Positions 45,682 through 54,814 of a stretch of DNA of 64,000 nt are shown here, in pieces. Location: the NCBI GenBank assembly GCA_025362235.1, contig JANYGZ010000016.1, forward strand, positions 62,001-126,000, written 5' to 3'. Position 1 is the first letter of the stretch; every line of letters begins with the position of its first letter. This DNA comes from Ferruginibacter sp. (GTDB lineage Bacteria; Bacteroidota; Bacteroidia; Chitinophagales; Chitinophagaceae). The notes under the pieces are model-generated. The model searched no databases. It was not told the origin of the DNA and saw only the letters and a program-made list of their open reading frames with translations. A program made the translations under genes and the position numbers.

Positions 45682-45753
45682 GGGAATAACTTTAAGTGAC
45701 AAAGTGCGTCATTGCCACAGGTGGGGCATTCGAGGCTTGTCAAGCACGGGAGG

Positions 45754-46113
45754 TCAAGTTGCAAGTTGTCCGAAAGTCAGTAGATTGTTATCCGGGTCAA
45801 GCAAGGCAAATTCCTTTTGTCCCCAAGGTTTTATTTCTAATGCTCCATTCGGGTGTATGCTTACTTTATTGTCTAACAATGATTGATATAAATTGTCAAT
45901 ATTGTCGGTTCGGATATAGACCCCTGAATAGTTTTCGTTAGGGGCGATTTCTTTAAACTCAAAAAAGTGGATTTCTATGCTGCCTTTTTCAACCATTAAA
46001 TAACCATCATAGTCAGAACTTCCAACGTTCCGAAATCCTAACTTGTTTACATAGAAATCTTTTGTTGCGGCTTTGTTCCGCATTGGCAATTTTGGATTTA
46101 CGTTTGTCAGCAT
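45754..46113 (-). CDS. VOC family protein (bleomycin-resistance/glyoxalase fold)
   Basis: A 119-residue VOC protein: PKLPMRNKAATKDFYVNKLGFRN, then GSIEIHFFEFKEI, then GVYIRTDNIDNLYQSLLD, and KEFALLDPDNNLLTFGQ. The pattern matches small BLMA-type proteins that bind glycopeptide-like ligands as dimers. Function cannot be fixed from sequence. The DNA just beyond its 3' end (about 45697-45755) is richer in G and C than its surroundings, which may mark a boundary of acquired DNA. Confidence 0.8.
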   Translation of the reverse strand: MLTNVNPKLPMRNKAATKDFYVNKLGFRNVGSSDYDGYLMVEKGSIEIHFFEFKEIAPNENYSGVYIRTDNIDNLYQSLLDNKVSIHPNGALEIKPWGQKEFALLDPDNNLLTFGQLAT

Positions 46114-46259
46114 ACTTTTAAATTGTCTTAAATATCAAACTGTTTTCCGAAATTTCGGTTAAGATAGTGCAAATTGTCACTCTTCCCTTGTCAAAGTCTC
46201 GTCAATGATTGAATTGACCGCCACGGTTGCAGCTTACATGAAGAAATCAGTATCGCATC

Positions 46260-46535
46260 TTATTTTACATTTGCAACAGACATAATTTCGTCGTACAACT
46301 TTTGGCTCTCATGGGTCAATGCATCAAAATTAATTTCAAGTTGTGGCAACAGGTCCACAAGGGTATTTATTTTTCCTTCGGTTTGAAAAAATTTATTTAG
46401 AACCACTACTTTTTTGGCCTGTAAAATACAATACCCGCTTTGAAAATTTCCTCTTTCATAACGGATTACATAGCCGCTTTCTGCTATTATTTTTTCTATT
46501 TTATCCAGTGTATGTTGCGTGTATTTCATCGACAT
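46260..46535 (-). CDS. Conserved hypothetical protein, 91 residues
   Basis: A small soluble protein (MSMKYTQHTLDKIEKIIAESGYVIRYERGNFQSG...) with a helix-sheet-helix pattern, containing GYCILQAKKVVVLNKFF and a Glu/Leu-rich C-terminal helix. No catalytic motif seen. Its composition is gene-like and it resembles small conserved Bacteroidota proteins, though I cannot name the family. It has a GC-rich palindrome just upstream (46542-46556). Confidence 0.7.
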   Translation of the reverse strand: MSMKYTQHTLDKIEKIIAESGYVIRYERGNFQSGYCILQAKKVVVLNKFFQTEGKINTLVDLLPQLEINFDALTHESQKLYDEIMSVANVK

Positions 46536-46541
46536 AATTTA

Positions 46542-46556
46542 GGGCGCCGGGCGCCC
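46542..46556. repeat. GC-rich palindrome GGGCGCCGGGCGCCC
   Basis: Seven-base perfect arms around one G, in AT-rich DNA, seven bases upstream of the 91-residue gene. Purpose unknown. Confidence 0.7.
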
Positions 46557-46644
46557 GAATTGATTAGGCAAATTTACTATTGCGGCTTAGTTCGAACTTT
46601 TCTACTTATCCACAAAAGTTTATAACTAATTACACGTTTCTTGT

Positions 46645-48201
46645 TTACTTATTTGTCATCCTTATTACCGGCACTATCATTTCTTCCAAACTTACACCGC
46701 CATGCTGAAAGGTATTGCGGTAATAATTTACAAAGTGGTTGTAATTATTGGGGTAACAAAGAAATATATCGCCCTTTGCAAAAATAAAAGAACTGTTGAC
46801 ATTGGGTACAGGTAACCCTGCTTCTCTCGGATCCCTGAATACCAATACATCCTTTGCCTCGTAATTTAAATTACGGCCATGTTTATAACGCAGGTTGGCT
46901 GTTGTTTGTTTATCGCCAATTACTTTTGCAGGCGTTTTTACCCTAACCGTGCCGTGGTCGGTACAGACAATTATTGTAATATTTTTATCGGCTATTTTTT
47001 TTAATGCCTGGTGCAAAGGTGAATGTTCAAACCAGCTTGCGGTGATACTTCTATAACTGGTTTCATCGCCTGCCAATTCTTTTAGCACCTCCATTTCTGT
47101 ACGGGCATGGCTCATCATATCAATAAAATTATACACAATAATATTGATGTCGTTTTGCATCATATTGTGTATGTTCTCTACCAATTTTTGTCCGTCGTGA
47201 TTATTAGTAATTTTTGTATAGTTGTATTTTATATCTGTTTTACCCAATCGCTTTAACTGTGCCTTAAAAAAATCTTCTTCAAACATATTTTTTCCACCCT
47301 CATCATCATCATTTTTCCACTGGGAATTAAATTGCTTTTCAATATCGATTGGTAACATCCCTGCAAAAATTGCATTGCGGGCATATTGGGTTGCTGTAGG
47401 CAGTATAGAATAAAATGTTTCTTCCACGTGTATGCGAAAACTGTCTGCAAAAATTGGCTGAATAGTTTTCCATTGGTCAAAGCGCAAATTGTCAATCAAA
47501 ACAAAAAATAAAGGTTTGCCTTTTTCAAGATGGGGCAGTACTTTAAATTTCATCAAATTATGGCTCATGATAGGGGCATCATCTGTTTTAGGTTTGACCC
47601 AAGATGCATAGTTTCGTGAAATAAATTTAAAAAATTCAGTATTGGCTTCTGCCTTTTGCGATTGAAAAACTTCCTGCATTTCGGGGCTGTCACTTTTTTT
47701 CATCTCCAGTTCCCAATACACCAGTTTTTTATAAATTTCCATCCATCCGTTATAATCAGGGTTGTTATTGAGGGCCATAAATAAACTGCGAAATTCCTGT
47801 TGGTAAGCTGAGGTTGTTTTTTCTGCCACCAGTCTTTTATTGTCTATCAGTTTTTTTAAGCTAAGCCATACCTGGTTGGGGTTTACAGGCTTTATCAGGT
47901 AATCGCTTATCTGGCTGCCAATGGCTTCATCCATTAAATTTTCTGCTTCGTTTTTGGTGATTAGCACCACGGGTAAATTACTATTGATTTCTTTAATTTG
48001 CTGAAGGGTTTGCAGGCCCGTGATACCCGGCATCGACTCGTCAAGCAAAACCACATCCACAATATTTTCTTTTACATATTCTACCGCATCAAACCCATTG
48101 GTTTTGGTGTTTACATTGTAGCCTTTATTTTCTAAAAACATTATTTGCGAGGTAAGGCTTTCAATTTCGTCATCTACCCAAAGTATTTTTGCTACGCTCA
48201 T
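46645..48201 (-). CDS. porX: PorX-type response regulator with PglZ phosphatase domain (type IX secretion)
   Basis: A 518-residue protein. The receiver domain (1-120) has acidic residues D10/D11, the phosphoacceptor D54 in VVLLDESMPGI, and the Lys in YLIKPVNP. The rest is a PglZ/alkaline phosphatase-superfamily domain with FVLIDNLRFDQW, SILPTATQYARNAIF and IVCTDHGTVRVKTPA, the zinc-binding residues. PorX with kinase PorY controls type IX secretion genes in Porphyromonas and Flavobacterium; PorX also cleaves oligonucleotide substrates (family knowledge). No PorY or structural T9SS genes lie in the window. Divergent from the HD gene. Confidence 0.93.
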   Translation of the reverse strand: MSVAKILWVDDEIESLTSQIMFLENKGYNVNTKTNGFDAVEYVKENIVDVVLLDESMPGITGLQTLQQIKEINSNLPVVLITKNEAENLMDEAIGSQISDYLIKPVNPNQVWLSLKKLIDNKRLVAEKTTSAYQQEFRSLFMALNNNPDYNGWMEIYKKLVYWELEMKKSDSPEMQEVFQSQKAEANTEFFKFISRNYASWVKPKTDDAPIMSHNLMKFKVLPHLEKGKPLFFVLIDNLRFDQWKTIQPIFADSFRIHVEETFYSILPTATQYARNAIFAGMLPIDIEKQFNSQWKNDDDEGGKNMFEEDFFKAQLKRLGKTDIKYNYTKITNNHDGQKLVENIHNMMQNDINIIVYNFIDMMSHARTEMEVLKELAGDETSYRSITASWFEHSPLHQALKKIADKNITIIVCTDHGTVRVKTPAKVIGDKQTTANLRYKHGRNLNYEAKDVLVFRDPREAGLPVPNVNSSFIFAKGDIFLCYPNNYNHFVNYYRNTFQHGGVSLEEMIVPVIRMTNK

Positions 48202-48370
48202 AATTAATTTTTGTTTGTTGTTTACAGGTAAAATAAATATATGTCAAGGAAATGCCAATCAATTATTAAACCCGGTAAAATCAGTGATGTATAAATTATC
48301 TATATGCAGCAATAATAATTAAACAAATAAGGTGTGAAAGCAAATATAATGGTTTCAAATTTCAGATATG

Positions 48371-48378
48371 TAGCTTTG
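48371..48378 (+). promoter_or_regulatory. -7 box TAGCTTTG for the HD gene
   Basis: Matches TAnnTTTG, 47 bases before ATG 48426. On the other strand a TATATTTG box at 48341-48348 faces porX, so the 224-bp gap probably holds two divergent promoters. Confidence 0.45.
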
Positions 48379-48425
48379 CACTGCGCTAAAATAAGTTTAA
48401 CAAAATACTATTAACCAGTAAATGA

Positions 48426-49607
48426 ATGCAGCTTAAAAAAATAATCAACGATCCGGTATATGGCTTTATCAATATTGATGATGAACTCATCTTTGCCATT
48501 ATTGCCCATCCCTGGTACCAGCGGCTTCGGCGCATCAATCAAATGGCAATGGCAAACCTGGTATATCCCGGGGCCGTTCATACAAGGCTGCATCATTCTT
48601 TGGGCGCTTACCATTTAATGTGCAATGCATTGGCAGAATTAAAAAATAAAGGTATCGACATTAGCAAGGAAGAAGAGCAAGGCGCAAAAGTGGCCATATT
48701 ATTACATGATATCGGGCATGGCCCCTTTAGCCATGCGTTGGAAAATGTATTGATAGAAGAAATGCACCATGAAGCAATTTCTTTGTTGCTGATGGAAGAC
48801 CTTAATAAACAATTTAATGGCAAACTTCAACTGGCACTGGATATTTTCACGGATGTTTATCCAAAAAAATTTTTACACCAGCTAATCAGCGGGCAACTGG
48901 ATGTAGACAGGATGGATTATTTAACAAGGGATTGTTATTTCAGTGGGGTAAGCGAGGGAGTTATCGGTTACGACCGCATTATAAAAATGCTTACTGTATA
49001 CGAAGGCGAATTGATGGTAGAGGAAAAAGCCATTTATTCTATTGAGAAATTTTTGTTGGCCCGCCGCCTGATGTACTGGCAGGTGTACTTACACAAAACA
49101 GTATTATGTGCAGAACAAATGCTGGTACGCATTATTAAAAGAGCTAAATATATTAATGCCTTTACAAAAACACCCTTACATAAACTCATTAGTAATCCCG
49201 ATGATAAAATCACCATAGAAGAGTTTTGTAAGCTGGATGATTTTGATGTAGTAGCTGCAATAAAAGAATGGTGTACTCATCCGGATAAAGTTCTGAATAT
49301 ATTATGTGAGGGAATTATAAACCGGCGCTTATTAAAAATAAAATATTTTGGCGAACCGGTAGATGAAACACTGGTGGCGCAAAAAAAGGCTGCTGTAATG
49401 CAGCAACTTAACCTTAACGAAGCTGATGCAGGTTGGCTTGTATTTACCGGTGAAGCCGTTAGCAACACGTATAATTTTGAAGATGAGCACATTCATATTT
49501 TGTTTAAAGACGGCGCTGTAAAAGATATTTCAGAAGTAGATAACGCCCTCATAAATCAAAACATGAAGAGCAAGGTTAAAAAATATTACATTTGCTACTC
49601 AGGATAG
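48426..49607 (+). CDS. HD-domain phosphohydrolase (dNTPase-like)
   Basis: A 393-residue HD-superfamily protein. Metal ligands are visible: H57 region in HTRLHHSLGAYHLM, the HD pair at 94-95 in LLHDIGHGPFSH, and the distal Asp in SGQLDVDRMDYLTRDCYFSGV. The YRYQRLRRINQMA-like N-terminus (WYQRLRRINQMA, 30-41) is typical of the dGTPase/SAMHD1-like group. Likely hydrolyses dNTPs or related nucleotides. It leads the lpxD, lpxC-fabZ, lpxA series, with a 66-bp gap before lpxD, an arrangement common in the phylum. Confidence 0.88.
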   Translation: MQLKKIINDPVYGFINIDDELIFAIIAHPWYQRLRRINQMAMANLVYPGAVHTRLHHSLGAYHLMCNALAELKNKGIDISKEEEQGAKVAILLHDIGHGPFSHALENVLIEEMHHEAISLLLMEDLNKQFNGKLQLALDIFTDVYPKKFLHQLISGQLDVDRMDYLTRDCYFSGVSEGVIGYDRIIKMLTVYEGELMVEEKAIYSIEKFLLARRLMYWQVYLHKTVLCAEQMLVRIIKRAKYINAFTKTPLHKLISNPDDKITIEEFCKLDDFDVVAAIKEWCTHPDKVLNILCEGIINRRLLKIKYFGEPVDETLVAQKKAAVMQQLNLNEADAGWLVFTGEAVSNTYNFEDEHIHILFKDGAVKDISEVDNALINQNMKSKVKKYYICYSG

Positions 49608-49673
49608 CCCCCGCTTTTAGTATCACGCCCATGCAATACTTAAGTTAGCTATTAAGCTTAAAGCCGATAAAAT

Positions 49674-50720
49674 ATGCAATTTTCCGCTGCACAAATAGCC
49701 GTAATGATTAATGGCAAAATAGAAGGAAATGCTGACATGACAGTAGCTTCATTTGGCAAAATAGAAGAAGCTGTTTTGGGACAGCTGGCTTTTTTAGCCA
49801 ATCCTAAATATGAAGAATATTTATATAATACAAAGGCTTCTATTATCATTATTAATGATACACAAGAATTAAAACAACCCATTTCGGCAACACTCATTCG
49901 TGTACCTGACGCCTATACAGCTTTTGCAACCTTACTAGATAAATACCAGCAAATACAAAACCAGCAGCTTTCCGGCATACAGCAACCTGCATATATTGAT
50001 GCAACAGCCAAAATTGGCGAGCAGGTATTTATTGGTGCCTTTGCCTACATTGGCGAAAATGCCATCATTGCCAACGGGGCAAAAATTTTTTCTGGTGCCT
50101 ATATTGGCAATGATGTGATTGTAGGAGAAAATACTATTATTTATCCCGGAGTAAAAATTTATCATCGTTGTATTATTGGTAAAAATGTAGTGATTCATGC
50201 AGGCACTGTAATTGGTGGCGATGGCTTTGGTTTTGCGCCACAGGCAGATGGATCTTTTAAAAAAGTACCACAGATAGGCAATGTAATTATTGAAGACAAT
50301 GTAGAGATTGGTTCTAACACAACAATTGACAGGGCCACTATGGGCAGTACATTAATTAAAGAAGGTGCTAAACTTGATAACCTTTTGCAAATTGCCCACA
50401 ATGTAGAAATAGGAAATAATTCTATAATTGCTGCGCAGGCAGGAATAAGCGGAAGTACAAAAATTGGCAACAATGTTATGATTGGCGGACAGGTAGGTAT
50501 CGTAGGGCACCTGCAGATTGCCGATGGCAGTAAAATAAATGCACAAAGCGGCGTAAGTAAATCTATTAAAAAACCTAACACAGTAGTAACCGGATCGCCT
50601 GCTTTCGATTATACCGCCACTTTACGAAGCCAGGCAATGGTAAGAAGTTTGCCAGAGATGGAAAAAAGAATACAGGAATTAGAAAAATTAGTAAAAGCCT
50701 TGTTAATATTAAAGGAGTAA
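49674..50720 (+). CDS. lpxD: UDP-3-O-(3-hydroxyacyl)glucosamine N-acyltransferase
   Basis: A 348-residue LpxD. The N-terminal uridine-binding domain (about 1-105) is followed by left-handed beta-helix hexapeptide repeats (about 106-310, for instance [20 protein letters not shown]). The catalytic His is in [13 protein letters not shown], and [15 protein letters not shown] is conserved. A C-terminal helix ([17 protein letters not shown]) makes the trimer. It adds the second 3-hydroxyacyl chain in lipid A synthesis on the inner face of the inner membrane. Confidence 0.95.
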   Translation: MQFSAAQIAVMINGKIEGNADMTVASFGKIEEAVLGQLAFLANPKYEEYLYNTKASIIIINDTQELKQPISATLIRVPDAYTAFATLLDKYQQIQNQQLSGIQQPAYIDATAKIGEQVFIGAFAYIGENAIIANGAKIFSGAYIGNDVIVGENTIIYPGVKIYHRCIIGKNVVIHAGTVIGGDGFGFAPQADGSFKKVPQIGNVIIEDNVEIGSNTTIDRATMGSTLIKEGAKLDNLLQIAHNVEIGNNSIIAAQAGISGSTKIGNNVMIGGQVGIVGHLQIADGSKINAQSGVSKSIKKPNTVVTGSPAFDYTATLRSQAMVRSLPEMEKRIQELEKLVKALLILKE

Positions 50721-50818
50721 GCTATTTGCCTGTAACACTATTATAATACTGCATTCCTGATTTTTATAATATTAATAGTACCCGTTTATACACCACATAC
50801 TGTTGCCAAAAAATAAAA

Positions 50819-50826
50819 TATCTTTG
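50819..50826 (+). promoter_or_regulatory. -7 box TATCTTTG for lpxC-fabZ
   Basis: Exact TAnnTTTG 23 bases before ATG 50850. Confidence 0.55.
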
Positions 50827-50849
50827 CCCGCTATTATAAAACAATAAGT

Positions 50850-52256
50850 ATGGATGCAAATTTTAACCCCGATAAACAACATACGCTTTTATCTGCTATC
50901 AGTATTTCGGGTACAGGTTTACACACAGGTGTAACAGTTGATATGACACTTAAACCCGCCAATGCAGGTTTTGGTTTTCAGTTTCAACGTATTGATCTTC
51001 CCGGTATGCCTATTATAAAGGCAGACTGCGATTTAGTTACAGATACTTCAAGAGGTACTACACTTGAAACAGGTAATGCAAAAATAAGTACTGTTGAACA
51101 TATATTGGCGGCTCTGGTAGGTATGGGTGTTGACAATTGCCTTATTGAAATAAACGGCCCCGAAATTCCTATAATTGATGGCAGCAGTGAACCATTCGTA
51201 GAAATAATAAATGATGCTGGTATTACAGAACAGGAAGCTGCTAAAGCCTGGTATACTATTGATACGAATATTTCTTATTACGATGAAATTAAAAGGGTAG
51301 AAATTACTGCGCTTCCTGCTACTGATTACAAAATAACCACCTTAATAGATTTTAATTCGCCGGTATTGGGCACACAGTATGCCAGTTTAAAAACAATGCA
51401 GGAATTTAAATCTCAAATTGCACCTTGTCGTACTTTTTGTTTTTTACACGAACTGGAAGCCTTGCTGGATAATAATTTGATAAAGGGTGGCGACATTAAT
51501 AATGCCATTGTAGTAGTAGATAAACCGGTAACCAAGGAAGAGATGAACCGTTTGGCAAAAGCATTTGGAAGAGATAAAGTAGAAGTAAAAAGTGAAGGCT
51601 ATTTGAATAACCTTGAACTTCGTTTTCCTAATGAGCCTGCGAGACATAAGTTATTGGATGTGGTAGGAGACCTGGCATTAATTGGCTATCCAATAAAGGG
51701 ACATATTATTGCCAACAGGCCTGGGCATAGCAGTAATGTGGAATTTGCAAAAATTATAAAAAAGTATATCAAAAAAAATAAGCATACTAAGGGTATTCCC
51801 ATTTATGATCCTAACCAGCCACCAGTTTATTCGCTGCAGCAAATAGAAAAAACCTTACCGCATCGCTATCCTTTTTTATTTGTTGATAAAATAATTGAAC
51901 TCTCAGATAAACAAATTGTAGGTATTAAAAATGTTACTTTCAATGAGTTTTTCTTCCAGGGTCATTTTCCGGGAAACCCGGTAATGCCGGGTGTTTTACA
52001 GGTAGAAGCGCTGGCACAAACAGGCGGCATACTTTGTATCAATGCCATGCCCGAAGGTGAGTATGATACCTATTTTATAAAAATAGAAAACTGTAAATTC
52101 AAACATAAAGTCGTTCCCGGCGATACGATGATTTTAAAAATGGAACTGATAGAACCCATACGCCGTGGTATTTGCACCATGAGGGGCAGTGTTTTTGTTG
52201 GCAGTAAACTTTGTACAGAAGGTGATTTTACGGCCCAGCTGGTTAAAAGAACTTAG
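50850..52256 (+). CDS. lpxC-fabZ: Fused LpxC deacetylase and FabZ dehydratase
   Basis: A 468-residue fusion. LpxC (about 1-310) has zinc ligand H84 in STVEHILAAL, the ELRFPNEPARHKLLDVVGDLALIG stretch with the His and Asp ligands, and SYYDEIKRVEI. FabZ (about 325-468) has LPHRYPFLFVDKII and the catalytic His/Glu in FFQGHFPGNPVMPGVLQVEALAQ. The first part commits UDP-acyl-GlcNAc to lipid A; the second dehydrates 3-hydroxyacyl-ACP for fatty acid synthesis. The fusion, known in Bacteroidota, couples use of 3-hydroxyacyl-ACP to the two pathways. Confidence 0.96.
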   Translation: MDANFNPDKQHTLLSAISISGTGLHTGVTVDMTLKPANAGFGFQFQRIDLPGMPIIKADCDLVTDTSRGTTLETGNAKISTVEHILAALVGMGVDNCLIEINGPEIPIIDGSSEPFVEIINDAGITEQEAAKAWYTIDTNISYYDEIKRVEITALPATDYKITTLIDFNSPVLGTQYASLKTMQEFKSQIAPCRTFCFLHELEALLDNNLIKGGDINNAIVVVDKPVTKEEMNRLAKAFGRDKVEVKSEGYLNNLELRFPNEPARHKLLDVVGDLALIGYPIKGHIIANRPGHSSNVEFAKIIKKYIKKNKHTKGIPIYDPNQPPVYSLQQIEKTLPHRYPFLFVDKIIELSDKQIVGIKNVTFNEFFFQGHFPGNPVMPGVLQVEALAQTGGILCINAMPEGEYDTYFIKIENCKFKHKVVPGDTMILKMELIEPIRRGICTMRGSVFVGSKLCTEGDFTAQLVKRT

Positions 52257-52303
52257 AAGCTGTTCAAAAATGATTTTACGAATTTTGGATTTGAGGTTTT
52301 AGC

Positions 52304-52551
52304 CCGCAGATTTCGGGGATATACGAAGATTGGCAGGCAAAACAATGTATTTAATCTGCGTTTATTTACGCAATCTGTGGGAGCATAATTAAATAACAAT
52401 TTTAAACAGTTTCTTAGTAATATGCTACCGCAGATTTCGGGGATATACGCAGATTGGCGAGCAAAACAATGTATTTAATCTGCGTTTATTTGCGTAATCT
52501 GTGGGAGCATAATTAAATAACAATTTTAAACAGTTTCTTTGCAATATGCTA
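52304..52551 (+). repeat. 124-bp tandem direct repeat, two copies, each with inner hairpin
   Basis: Copy one is 52304-52427 and copy two 52428-52551, almost identical (about six differences). Each starts CCGCAGATTTCGGGGATATA and contains AATCTGCGTTTATTT and AATCTGTGGG, which pair with the CAGATT words at the start to form a hairpin. They fill most of the gap between lpxC-fabZ and lpxA (52257-52651). Confidence 0.92.
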
Positions 52552-52651
52552 ATTATATATTAAAATGGTTTATTAAAATATTTGAAGCGTAGTAATCTTT
52601 ATTTTTAACAAATTGGCATAGTATTGCATCAACTAATTAGCAAATTAAAAA

Positions 52652-53449
52652 ATGATTCATCCGCACACATACATACATCCCAATGCAAAATTGGCTACCA
52701 ATGTTAAGATTGATCCATTCACTGTAATTCATCCTAATGTAGAAATTGGAGAAGGCACCTGGATAGGCAGCAATGTAACCATTATGGAAGGAGCAAGGAT
52801 TGGTAAGAACTGCCGTATTTTTCCGGGAGCAGTTATTGCTGCCATTCCACAGGACCTTAAATTTGAGGGAGAACTGACCACAGTTGAAATTGGCGATAAT
52901 ACCACCATCCGTGAGTTTGTAACAGTTAACCGGGGGAGTAAGGACCGGTGGACAACGAAGGTGGGCAATAACTGCCTTATAATGGCCTATAGTCATATTG
53001 CGCATGATTGCATTGTTGGCAATAACTGCATTATGAGCAACAATACACAAATGGCTGGACATGTAACAATGGGAGATAATTCTATTTTAGCAGGCATGTG
53101 TGCCATTCACCAGTTTGTACAAATCGGTCAACATGCATTCATCAGTGGCGGATCATTGGTTAGTAAAGATGTACCTCCCTATATTAAAGCTGGCCGTACG
53201 CCACTTAGTTATGCCGGGGTTAATTCTGTAGGTTTAAAACGCAAGGGATTTTCTATAGACCGCATAAATAAGATCCTTGATATTTACCGCATTATCTACA
53301 ACAAAGCTATGAACACTTCCCAGGCGCTTAATTTTATTGAAGAAGAATTACCTGCTACAGATGAAAGAGATGAAATTGTAACTTTTATAAGAGAAAGCGG
53401 AAGAGGTATAATTAAACGCTTTACAAAAGGCAGCCAGGATGATGAGTAA
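52652..53449 (+). CDS. lpxA: UDP-N-acetylglucosamine acyltransferase
   Basis: A 265-residue LpxA. The N-terminal beta-helix has hexapeptide repeats (IHPHTYIHPNAKLATNVKIDPFTVIHPNVEIG), the catalytic His lies in MAYSHIAHDCIVGNN, the acyl-ruler area is GGSLVSKDVPPYIKAGRTPLSYAGVNS, and the C-terminal helical domain is NKILDIYRIIYNK. It transfers 3-hydroxyacyl from ACP to UDP-GlcNAc, the first step of lipid A. It follows lpxC-fabZ after a 395-bp gap of tandem repeats and may have its own promoter. Confidence 0.95.
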   Translation: MIHPHTYIHPNAKLATNVKIDPFTVIHPNVEIGEGTWIGSNVTIMEGARIGKNCRIFPGAVIAAIPQDLKFEGELTTVEIGDNTTIREFVTVNRGSKDRWTTKVGNNCLIMAYSHIAHDCIVGNNCIMSNNTQMAGHVTMGDNSILAGMCAIHQFVQIGQHAFISGGSLVSKDVPPYIKAGRTPLSYAGVNSVGLKRKGFSIDRINKILDIYRIIYNKAMNTSQALNFIEEELPATDERDEIVTFIRESGRGIIKRFTKGSQDDE

Positions 53450-53564
53450 AGATAAATTGGGCAGCCAAAAATAAATATTTCTTACTCTATACATTTGATG
53501 CGGCTAAAACCAAAAGCAGTCCTTATCTACTAATATTTTAGCAAGTTAGCTCATTCCTTATATT

Positions 53565-54176
53565 ATGCAGATAACCTTAGACAACGTTGGTAAAAGATTC
53601 AACCGGGAATGGATATTCAGGCATTTTAATTATACATTTCTTGCTGATAAAAAATATGCTATTACTGGTGTAAATGGGTCGGGCAAATCTACTTTACTAC
53701 AAACAATTGCAGGGTCGATTTCTCATAATGAAGGAAAGATTGGTTTTGCAGTACAGCAAAAGTCCTTAGAAGAGGAAAATCATTTTAAATATATTTCAAT
53801 TGCGGCTCCTTATTTGGAATTGATAGAAGAAATGACCGCCATTGAATTTTTGAATTTTCATAAACAGTTTAAATTGCTCACATTGGGCAATGATGAAATA
53901 TTACAAATTGCAGGATTGAAAAAAGCTGCTGATAAACAAATAAGGTATTACAGCAGCGGTATGAAACAGCGATTAAAACTTGCACAGGCCTTTTTTTGTA
54001 GCGCCCCTGTTTTATTATTAGATGAGCCCACCACCAATTTAGATGCAGAAGGCATTGCCTTATATCGTAATCTCATTGACAATTATACTAAAGAAAAACT
54101 GGTAATTATCAGCAGCAATGATAAGGAGGAGTATGAGTTTTGCGAAACAATAATTGCTATTGGGAATTATAAATAA
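53565..54176 (+). CDS. ABC transporter ATP-binding protein, short
   Basis: A 203-residue ATPase domain: Walker A GVNGSGKSTLLQ (about 34-45), a signature region YYSSGMKQRLKLAQAF (a weaker form of LSGGQ), Walker B VLLLDEPTTNLD and the H-loop position reading IISSNDKEE, where the usual His is replaced by Asn. This resembles CcmA/ABC-2-type exporters. No permease gene is adjacent, so its partner is elsewhere. It follows lpxA by about 115 bp. Confidence 0.85.
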   Translation: MQITLDNVGKRFNREWIFRHFNYTFLADKKYAITGVNGSGKSTLLQTIAGSISHNEGKIGFAVQQKSLEEENHFKYISIAAPYLELIEEMTAIEFLNFHKQFKLLTLGNDEILQIAGLKKAADKQIRYYSSGMKQRLKLAQAFFCSAPVLLLDEPTTNLDAEGIALYRNLIDNYTKEKLVIISSNDKEEYEFCETIIAIGNYK

Positions 54177-54185
54177 TTTGACTCA

Positions 54186-54773
54186 TTATAAAATATCTTC
54201 AAACCCAATGCTATCATAAATTGTAGCAATGGGCAATATAAACCCAAGCCTGTCAAATTCAATAATTTCATCGATTGATTCAAAAGTTTGGTATTTCCAT
54301 ATTTTACTATCATCAATCCGGGAGTATACCTCTGCCATAATTTCTTTTTGAGAAACCAATACATAATATCGCAAACTTTCAATTCGCTTGTAGTATTGAA
54401 GTTTTACCTCCTTATCGTACAATGCAGTTGATTCAGAAAGAACCTCAAAAATGATGGATGGAAATTTTTTGAATAGATTATTTTTTTTATCCTGCTCATC
54501 ACAAGTTAAAAAGATATCCGGGTACAAATAAAAATTTTCTTCAACAAGTTCAAGCCTCACTCCTTCTAAGCTAACAAAACAACCCTCCCGTTTAAATTTA
54601 TTGATTAAGGCTGCATTAATATTTTGACAAATCTGATGGTGTATAGCTGTAGCACCAGCCATGGCAAATAATTCTCCATAATAAAAATCATGCCGTTCAA
54701 CACTTTTTTCTTCCATTGCCATATACTCAGCAAAACTGTATTTTTTATCCCCCTTAGGTATTGAGTAACTCAT
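54186..54773 (-). CDS. Uma2 family (PD-(D/E)XK nuclease-like) protein
   Basis: A 195-residue DUF820/Uma2 protein. Early sequence YSFAEYMAMEEKSVERHDFYYGELFAMAGAT is typical; active-site residues are in LYPDIFLTCDE and IIFEVLSESTALYDKEVKLQYY. The fold is that of restriction-type endonucleases. Uma2 proteins are often abundant in cyanobacteria and some Bacteroidota; cellular role is unclear. Converges with the ABC ATPase gene (nine bases apart). Confidence 0.9.
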   Translation of the reverse strand: MSYSIPKGDKKYSFAEYMAMEEKSVERHDFYYGELFAMAGATAIHHQICQNINAALINKFKREGCFVSLEGVRLELVEENFYLYPDIFLTCDEQDKKNNLFKKFPSIIFEVLSESTALYDKEVKLQYYKRIESLRYYVLVSQKEIMAEVYSRIDDSKIWKYQTFESIDEIIEFDRLGFILPIATIYDSIGFEDIL

Positions 54774-54814
54774 GGTATAAAAATTTCAAATTAAAGTTAC
54801 ATTTTTATTACCGC

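Noticed and set aside
46606..46614. Perfect DnaA box TTATCCACA near porX
   Set aside because: A single box with no neighbours; not evidence of an origin.
46645..48201. porX and nearby genes as a complete type IX secretion locus
   Set aside because: Only porX is recognisable; no Gld/Spr/Por structural genes or PorY kinase occur in the window.
52304..52551. Considered as a CRISPR-like array
   Set aside because: Only two directly adjacent long copies with no spacers; a tandem duplication.
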